Positions 57,449-64,000 of a DNA stretch of 64,000 bases are shown here, piece by piece. Below the pieces are notes generated by a model. That model was not told the DNA's origin and ran no database searches. It saw only the letters and a list, made by a program, of their open reading frames with translations. The DNA is taken from NCBI GenBank assembly GCA_902806595.1, contig CADCXC010000010.1, positions 930,001 to 994,000 on the forward strand. Direction: 5' to 3'. The stretch comes from Pyrenopolyporus hunteri (taxonomy: Eukaryota > Ascomycota > Sordariomycetes > Xylariales > Hypoxylaceae). The first letter of the stretch is position 1; every line of letters starts with the position of its first letter. The translations under genes and the position numbers were made by a program.

Positions 57449-57571
57449 GGGCAAGTACCAGGACACGCATTCGCATAAAACCGAGCTCACAACTCGAAGA
57501 ATGCGTTGTTATGAAGAATTGGCTCAGGCATATACATTTGTAAACAACGGGTTTATCTTCAACAATCTAGT

Positions 57572-59101
57572 CTAGCTAAGGCCCGCACGATCGTCAATGC
57601 CGAGACCCATGAGTACGCAGTTGACAACGCGCTTCAGGAAGTCTTCTATGTACTCAGGATCGTGATAGCGCGTATCAAACACCCCAGAAAGTTCAATCTG
57701 CCCATCCCAGGTCGCCAGAAATAGAGCCACGCCAGCGCCAATGGGCTCACTAGCAGCCCAGACATTGGTGAGTTCGAAGTTGCCGTGACTCGGCGATACG
57801 ATCGACGTGACGTTGCCAATTGAGGAGAGAGGAACTGGGCAGAAAGGAGGTTCCGATACGGCATGAGGGTCCGAGCCAGGCGGCGGTGTGAGACCTTTGA
57901 ACACCATAGGAGCAAACATGATTTGTTCGTCGCTAGAAGATACCGGGCGAACGGCCTTATAGAAGTCCCGCACCTTAATGGCAATTTCTGGCAACTCATT
58001 CACTTCATCGCCCTTAGCGTCCGTAGAAGCCGGTACAACCAAGTCTATGCCCAGTGCTTGAGCAGAGACGGTGTGATATGCAGCAGCCGCATGTTCCCCT
58101 GTGTTGTATGGGGAGCGGCAGTGTGGACGTAGATTAATCATACTTTGGTTGGCGTAGCGAACAGGATATGGCTCTTCTCGCCTGGGTTGCAGCTTGGAGA
58201 GAGCCAGCGCCAAAGCCGACGTGAAAATATGGGTGACGCTGACACCAGGGGCAATCGCCTTGGACTTGCTCAGAATTTCCTCGGTAGTGACTTTGGGAAT
58301 CGAAACCGAGAGGCGCTGCCTTTTGCCATTCTGCGAAGCACGGACTTTAGAACTCGAGGGCAGGCTAAGGAGGCCGGGGTGATTGTAAATCGTCCCATTC
58401 TGGATTTGAATCTCCTCGAAACGCTTCGTCTGTGTCTCGGGCAGTGGTTCGACGATGTTTGCGGCAAGGCGGAGACATGGAGAAAGCCTGGTATGTTCGT
58501 TGCGTGTGGGAGGCGGTGCATATTGAGTTCCTTGCTCATAGGCGCGAGCAGCGTGATCAAATAGTTGGTCGATAAGTCGAAGAATGCCGACACCGTCAGT
58601 GATATCGTGGGGACAACATAAGAAAACACTCTTACGATACTCATTTCTCTCCGTAGACCTGACATAGAAAAGTGTTGGAAACTTGATAGAAGGAGCTTCG
58701 TCATTAAACCATTGTAGCGGCCCCCCCTTAACGTCGACGGTTTTGAACGTCGAAGTCAGCCAATGTTTTTCGTCCTCCTCTTCTGATTTAGAATATACTC
58801 TTTTCCACCGACCTGTATCCTCGTTGTGCTGGATGTAGGATCGTAAGGTTGGATGGTGGTGATGGAGCGTTATCCAAGCTTTCCGTAAAGCATCTTCGAG
58901 GAGAATTTCTTCTTCATTGGTTATTGCACTATCACGAGGAGAAATTGTGAAAGAAGCGCAGCCTGTGACGGGATAGCAGCCGTCTCCTTCCCTAGTAGAA
59001 AGGCTATAAAACTTCTCACATTCGTCAATATCCCGTTCCCAGACTCCAGGCTGCGACTCGGACCACTGAAAACGATGATACCGAGTCTTTGAAGAAGCCA
59101 T
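57572..59101 (-). CDS. HxxxD-type acyltransferase (condensation/BAHD-like)
   Basis: A single-exon gene of 509 residues. The fold is the chloramphenicol acetyltransferase-like one shared by condensation domains and BAHD transferases. The catalytic motif is HDITDG (CCPHDITDGVGILRLIDQ) at about residue 162. Further support comes from LHHHHPTLRSYI in the N-terminal half, IFTSALALALSKLQ, and the second-half strand SSIGNVTSIVS. No carrier-protein domain is attached. The fungal group includes trichothecene and alcohol acyltransferases and stand-alone condensation-like enzymes; acceptor and acyl donor are unknown. The DFGWG motif of plant BAHD enzymes is not present. Convergent with the FAD oxidase, so the two may modify one product. 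Confidence 0.85.
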   Translation of the reverse strand: MASSKTRYHRFQWSESQPGVWERDIDECEKFYSLSTREGDGCYPVTGCASFTISPRDSAITNEEEILLEDALRKAWITLHHHHPTLRSYIQHNEDTGRWKRVYSKSEEEDEKHWLTSTFKTVDVKGGPLQWFNDEAPSIKFPTLFYVRSTERNEYRKSVFLCCPHDITDGVGILRLIDQLFDHAARAYEQGTQYAPPPTRNEHTRLSPCLRLAANIVEPLPETQTKRFEEIQIQNGTIYNHPGLLSLPSSSKVRASQNGKRQRLSVSIPKVTTEEILSKSKAIAPGVSVTHIFTSALALALSKLQPRREEPYPVRYANQSMINLRPHCRSPYNTGEHAAAAYHTVSAQALGIDLVVPASTDAKGDEVNELPEIAIKVRDFYKAVRPVSSSDEQIMFAPMVFKGLTPPPGSDPHAVSEPPFCPVPLSSIGNVTSIVSPSHGNFELTNVWAASEPIGAGVALFLATWDGQIELSGVFDTRYHDPEYIEDFLKRVVNCVLMGLGIDDRAGLS

Positions 59102-60451
59102 TGACGGGGAGGATGGCTCGGTCTTTGACGGTGGGTGTTGATTTTGATAAATGAATATCGACGCGACCTTTTAAATGATAATAAAATGATACATAAGAAG
59201 CAGCACTATGCTACGGGGTTTATCAAAATATATGTTGACGCGACTTTGATGTGGTTGCCGCACGAGGCGCGCCTCTCACGCGTAGGCACGTGACTAGACT
59301 ATGCCGGTACCATGGCTTGGTAATGGTCGTAAAGCAAGTCATTATATGGGATATTGTCATATGGAAATTCTTTAACCGGATTATGCAGTTGCGGGCATAC
59401 CTAAATAACGAAGGATCATACCCCTTTTGCCTACTATGTCACATTACAACGTGAGCGTTTCTGAGTCACCGAATTCATGGCACCCAGCCATACCCGAAAC
59501 ATATTTGAAATATCCAGTTCCAACTTTTGCCTAGAAACTAAGTCGCTACACTAAGTCGTAGAGAGCGAGCGCGTGAAACTCGAAGTATCAAAACTAAGAC
59601 GATTGATTGGCTTTTCTATATTCACGCGTCACATTATATAAATACCAAGTCTATGTTATGGCTTATATTCAACTAATTAACCAATATAGAGGGAGATTAG
59701 ATAGCAATATCACACACATCTCAACGTATTCGAACCAATACAGCAGCAGAAGAAAGCCTCCTAGGGTATGAGGGGCCCCATGGGGCCTCATGAAGTAATT
59801 TTCATTTAAGTCAGTCTAGGTTTCACCAGTAACAGCATCTCCCAGGATATTTTGGCTCGGACAATTGATATCTTAGCCTCGAAGCCTGTATATGTACCTA
59901 TTCGTAATAGTAATTTAGATTCAATGGATTCGCATTATGTATTCGATATATATGTACATCGGAATTATAAGGGCTTTATACCAGAAACTTTCTTCAAGGT
60001 AAAAAGGCTTTTTCTGTGTCTCATCTAATCGAGAGGATAAATCTTACGTCACCAGGGAAGAACCGTAATGGGGGAAACAACTGTGTTGTTTTAAGAACTA
60101 TCTACCTAATTTTCCAGGCTGGGGGCCTAGGTTAGCATAGCGAATGAAGGCAAAGGGACATATGCCTCGTATGTCTATGGTGCTGTCGTATACTTGGCTC
60201 TAATGCTGAAGTGGCACCGCAGCATAGAAAACCGGAGAGTGTCTAACTATCATCGTGTATCACTTTCAACCAAACCAAAGGGGAATCGGAAAACGAAAGA
60301 TAGAAACGACCCCATACTCAAGACCAATACCCATCGATGGGTAGATAATTTCAAGATGCGAAAATGTCATTTCATTGTCACTTGGACGTTGTACCTGAGT
60401 CGTCTTCTTTAATAGGGTTAGTCGATGCTAGTTGAGAACGGGGACATATGA
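59102..60451. other. Intergenic region
   Basis: Upstream of the acyltransferase and downstream of the small gene at 60452. Carries a GC-rich near-palindrome at 59768-59791 in otherwise AT-rich sequence. No gene is supported. Confidence 0.55.
59768..59791. repeat. GC-rich near-perfect palindrome
   Basis: Reads ATGAGGGGCCCC then ATGGGGCCTCAT, an inverted repeat with a one-base irregularity, standing out from AT-rich flanks about 670 nt upstream of the acyltransferase start. It could be a protein-binding site or a chance structure. Confidence 0.35.
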
Positions 60452-60802
60452 CTAACTTTCGTTTTGCTTAAACGCATTGCTTGCTTTCTCGATCTCCTTT
60501 TTCATGCGCTCGCAGGACATCTTGACAGCAGCAACTTCATTGGAAGATTTATCGGGGAGTACCACGTTCCTATTTCCATCATCAAGCGGTTCCTTCATGA
60601 AGTCGTCTATACGTGGGCGGATCGGCTCATTTGAAGGGACCAAGGGAGACTGGCGTGGAGCACCTTGGCTGTCCGCTACTGTCCTATGGTAGCATGTTTA
60701 GTTCGGGTTGTTAAGATTATATCTCCCCGCTAGGCAAAGCGGTATTGCATGAGACACTTACATACTAGAGACGGCCGCGCTAAGCTGATTTACGGATGCC
60801 AT
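60452..60802 (-). CDS. Hypothetical 90-residue protein
   Basis: Two exons, 60802-60762 and 60683-60452, give 90 residues. The intron (GTAAGT donor, TAG acceptor, 78 nt) splits the Met codon in VSSMTVADS and keeps frame. This is good evidence that the gene is real although short. The N-terminus MASVNQLSAAVSSM is helical. A proline-rich middle (RQSPLVPSNEPIRPRIDDF) follows. The C-terminal third is a charged amphipathic helix (VAAVKMSCERMKKEIEKASN). There is no signal peptide or transmembrane segment. I do not recognise a family. Confidence 0.6.
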
Positions 60803-63800
60803 GTTGCTTCGTCTATCTCGGAGTTCTCAACATAAACTATAATCTATAAAGGTTTTATGATAGAACACCTATAACGGAATTCAACATCTTTATACTAAGA
60901 CTTTTGGCCAAAGGGTCGGTCATTTCGTCGGCGAAATATCATAGAAGCCTTATGTTTATGAAGATTGAAAATTCTGCGTTTGATGGGCAGTTGTAGATAA
61001 TACACAAGGGAAACTTGAAAATGAGGGTATATCAGTGTGACCAGATTGGAACCACAGTGAAGAGAGTACTTGTGAACGCTCTTACCCAAGAGCGGGATAT
61101 TCTACATGTATCTCATAGCTGAATAATGCATGTCTATCTTTTCCTTGGTATAACCTTCGCCTGTAGAAACCTTGTCGCGTGCGCGGTGTGAGTGCTACTT
61201 TAGAGAGGGCCTGGAAATGTCAGAACTAATGATCATCTTGGACTTCTTTTGCGAGAAAATCCTGTTGGGGCTAAAACGCGGCTTTTCCGGCTCACCGCAG
61301 TAACAGCAGTACGTTTCCCACCCCGTATTACAGATTTAGCATACTTTCCACGTGCAACTCCACAGCCTAACGAATGCTACCACGAGAGTTCAGCAGCCTA
61401 ATAGGTTCTTGAGATATCCCTTGCCATACCTGTGTGTTGCAGTCGCAAGCCGACTTGCTCAGCCACAAGCAAACTCACCCCCAAACTCTCGAGGTAGACA
61501 CAGCTCTCAGCCCGGTGCCCCATTACCATATGGGGCTGTATGACAAGCATGACAGTGAGCAATAGGTTACAACACGTATGTACGCTGGTCCTAGCGCGGC
61601 TCCTGGGAGAAAGGTTTTCCGGAGATCGGTGGCAAATGACCGATATATTACTTAGTTGATAGCCTACTCACGACTTTGGGGACAAGAATGGGCTACAAAG
61701 GTACCATATTTGGGGGGGTGGAAAGGGAGGGATGTTACTTAACACGGCGCGTAGAACTCACCTTCTCATATTACCGCTTAATCTAATAAAGCATTGGGGG
61801 CAGGTTTCAGTACGGCGCAAGAAGAAACATCCACTTAACGGCCCGATCCGGGTTGATATAGGCGCTTTAATTCTCTATCCTTTTGGGAAGATGATTGCCA
61901 TGGAACCCCCAATAAGCATATATCATGACCCCCAATGCGGTCGTCGAGTGATCCTAAACATCGGCCATACCGCCCGGTAGACAGGCGGGTTTTAGCGGGC
62001 CCCGAGGTTGGCCCACTTTGCCTTATGGAGCAGCGCACCGGGAAGCTGACCCGACTAAACGGGTCACGGCGGGTCTATCTAGTGACCTCAGATCTGTTGT
62101 TCTTAATGTTCGGATTACCATAATGGTGCTGCAACTTGGCGGTAGTCTCACTAAGAACCCATTTTCCTGTCAACGTTACCGCCACCCAGGTAGGTAGGTG
62201 GGGGTTTACGAGGAGGACATAACAACGTCTAGGTATGTAATGCGGTGAGGCAACCCCTGTAAACTCCAAGCCCAATCATTAGGTACCTGAAGGCCTCCAG
62301 GGCCTAGATTGGACAAATAACGTCCCCTCATTCTTTAGCTGAACGTATCGTGGCGTAACCAGCTACCTAAAGAGCTGAGACGAGGCGCGAAGGAACACCT
62401 ACCCAGGCCTGATTACGTTAGTGGTAGTAGCAGGAGACTGCGCAATATTTCCCCCACATGTCCCCTTATCACGCACATGGGCAGGGTCACAAGATAGCTA
62501 TTTTCCGTCTCTTAATTGCCGAAATTCGCATGCGTTACGCGGTTATAGTTGCCTAAGTACCCCTACGAGCTTTTGACAGGTAACCTTACCATATTAATCG
62601 ATTAACAAGATAAATTATCAATGTTTCTATTTTGGAATGGATTACTCCGGCAGCTTGTGCTCGATTGGGCAGTAATATAATCTTTTAAACCTAGAAGATC
62701 TATTACATTCAGATTGAGACCTGATGCCATGCTGTGAACGTATGAGACATATGTCCCTTCGTCCTCATTCAGTATGCACACCCGGGCCCCCGGCCTGGAT
62801 ATTTCGATAATTCGTGCAACATAGAAGTTGTTTCCTTCACTCTATGGTTGGCCTTACGACACCCGGTGCTTCGAATTTAAGGCCTTACTTCACTATGATA
62901 ATAGCGGACTGTATCTCTGTGAGTATATAGGAATTTATTAATTTCATTGCAATGCTATGACCAAAACTAGGGGTACGGCTCGCCTTAGGAAGGGAACGGG
63001 ATCGGAGTTATAGGTACTAGATAGCATATATGTTTGTATGTAACCTACTATCTTGTAGGTAGTTCCGATGTAGGAGGAATCTACCGGGTAAGGCTCTGGT
63101 TCAACGAACCTTGCAAGCTATCCAACTTTCCGCGGATAAGCGAATTCTCGCATCAGGGGTAAAGTTGCGCTATTCTTAGAATGATTCCTGGCTCCCACGT
63201 TGTGAGGTAGGTTTATAGAGGGGCTATGGGAATCAAACAGGGCGCTTACCTCTTGCTAATGTTTTTCGGCGACACTATCCGAATACAACATAAGTTACAG
63301 CTGCGCCTAGAACAACGGCCGATTATACCGAGGCTATGCTCGTCCGTAAAGGGCCGTGTTTTAGGAATATTCGATTCTAGATTCGGTTCCACAGACCTTT
63401 GTCAGTCTTCGATTTCCCAAGGGGAGGGGGGTCATTACCTCACCCCGAAATGAAGAGGATAGAATATATCAATACCTACGGCCTATCTAAATTTTCACGT
63501 CCAATCCAGCGTCGGTCGCTTAATTTCGATTAGTTCCGGTCCGTAGCCTACGTAGCTCAATCGTATACTGTAAAATCTACGGGTATCTACGGATTTATGG
63601 CTTGTGTAAGTGAGGGAAATAAGCAACTACATCAAACTGAGGTCCTAAACCGGAGCCGACAGACTTCTAGGTTCGACCGGTACGTAACCATCGTGAGCCG
63701 GGGAAAGTTTAAGCGCTCTTAAGTAAGAATTACCATTTGGAAAAGTCGATCTCTTCAGTACTCTTCAAATAAGTTAAAGTTCTTATATTTTGATCTAGTT

Positions 63801-64000
63801 GGTAAGATAATGCAAGAGAATGGCACTCATGTAATACCGCCGCTGTTAGGATCATATCATATTAAACGATCATCAAGTAGCAGAGAGTATAGAAGAACTT
63901 GTCTATAATCGAGAATAGATTCGTAGTACAGGTCTAATCGAAAGTCTTGAAATGGATGGAATGGGTTCTAGAATATTGATACCGCTTCTAGGTGATTGTT
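60803..64000. other. Gene-empty right end of the window
   Basis: Over 3 kb without a supported gene on either strand. Open frames are under 85 codons and lack domains or splice-supported extensions. Scattered TAGGTAGGTA and GGTACC motifs are present (for example about 62189-62200 and 62281-62287). No transposase, RNA gene or array is seen. Confidence 0.55.

Noticed and set aside
1..64000. CRISPR arrays, bacterial operons, riboswitches or ribosome binding sites
   Set aside because: The window is eukaryotic; the only regular repeat array is coding (11911-12980).

Overview
The window looks like a chromosome segment of a filamentous ascomycete (Pezizomycotina, most likely Sordariomycetes; the class is an inference). 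The coding genes are interrupted by short introns of about 48-165 nt with GTRNGT donors and YAG acceptors. The gene set (NoxA-type NADPH oxidase, fused HIS4/his-3, LYS1, TAF9, lipin, CMC1, UstYa protein, Zn2Cys6 factor) is typical of moulds. Gene density is modest, with long intergenic stretches that repeatedly carry the palindromic motif CCTAGGTACC. Exon structures given here were resolved by hand from splice sites and reading-frame continuity.

Left part (1-9 kb): a NoxA/Nox1 NADPH oxidase (908-2796, +), a MATE exporter (5596-7047, +) and a monocarboxylate-type MFS transporter (7575-9008, -).

Central accessory part (11.9-23 kb): this is the most interesting region. A secreted repeat protein (11911-12980, -) has a signal peptide followed by 12 tandem units carrying FYDR and (D/G)QDAAK, encoded by symmetric exons that are all cut at the same lysine codon. 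About 1.6 kb away and divergently transcribed is a UstYa/DUF3328 oxidase-like membrane protein with two HxxHC motifs (14607-15830, +). An amidohydrolase (16117-17369, -) follows, then a transcription factor combining a Zn2Cys6-like cluster with C2H2 fingers (19688-22936, +). Repeat precursor plus UstYa is the signature of fungal dikaritin-type RiPP clusters. The MATE and MFS transporters on the other side could serve export, but this is inference.

Middle (23.5-36.8 kb): a ComA/HSA32-like protein (-), an alpha/beta hydrolase (-), an ACS-family (Dal5/Tna1-like) permease (+) and the trifunctional histidine enzyme HIS4 (-).

Housekeeping block (37.6-53.7 kb): TAF9 (+), lipin-type phosphatidate phosphatase (-), a 278-bp MITE-like element with 29-bp inverted termini in an AT-rich island, a large membrane-anchored FN3/coiled-coil protein (+), CMC1 (+), saccharopine dehydrogenase LYS1 (-) and a small Lys-rich Cys protein (+).

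Right part (55.5-64 kb): a convergent pair formed by an FAD-linked oxidoreductase (+) and an HxxxD acyltransferase (-) that may form a small metabolic module, a 90-residue hypothetical protein (-), and a gene-empty right end.
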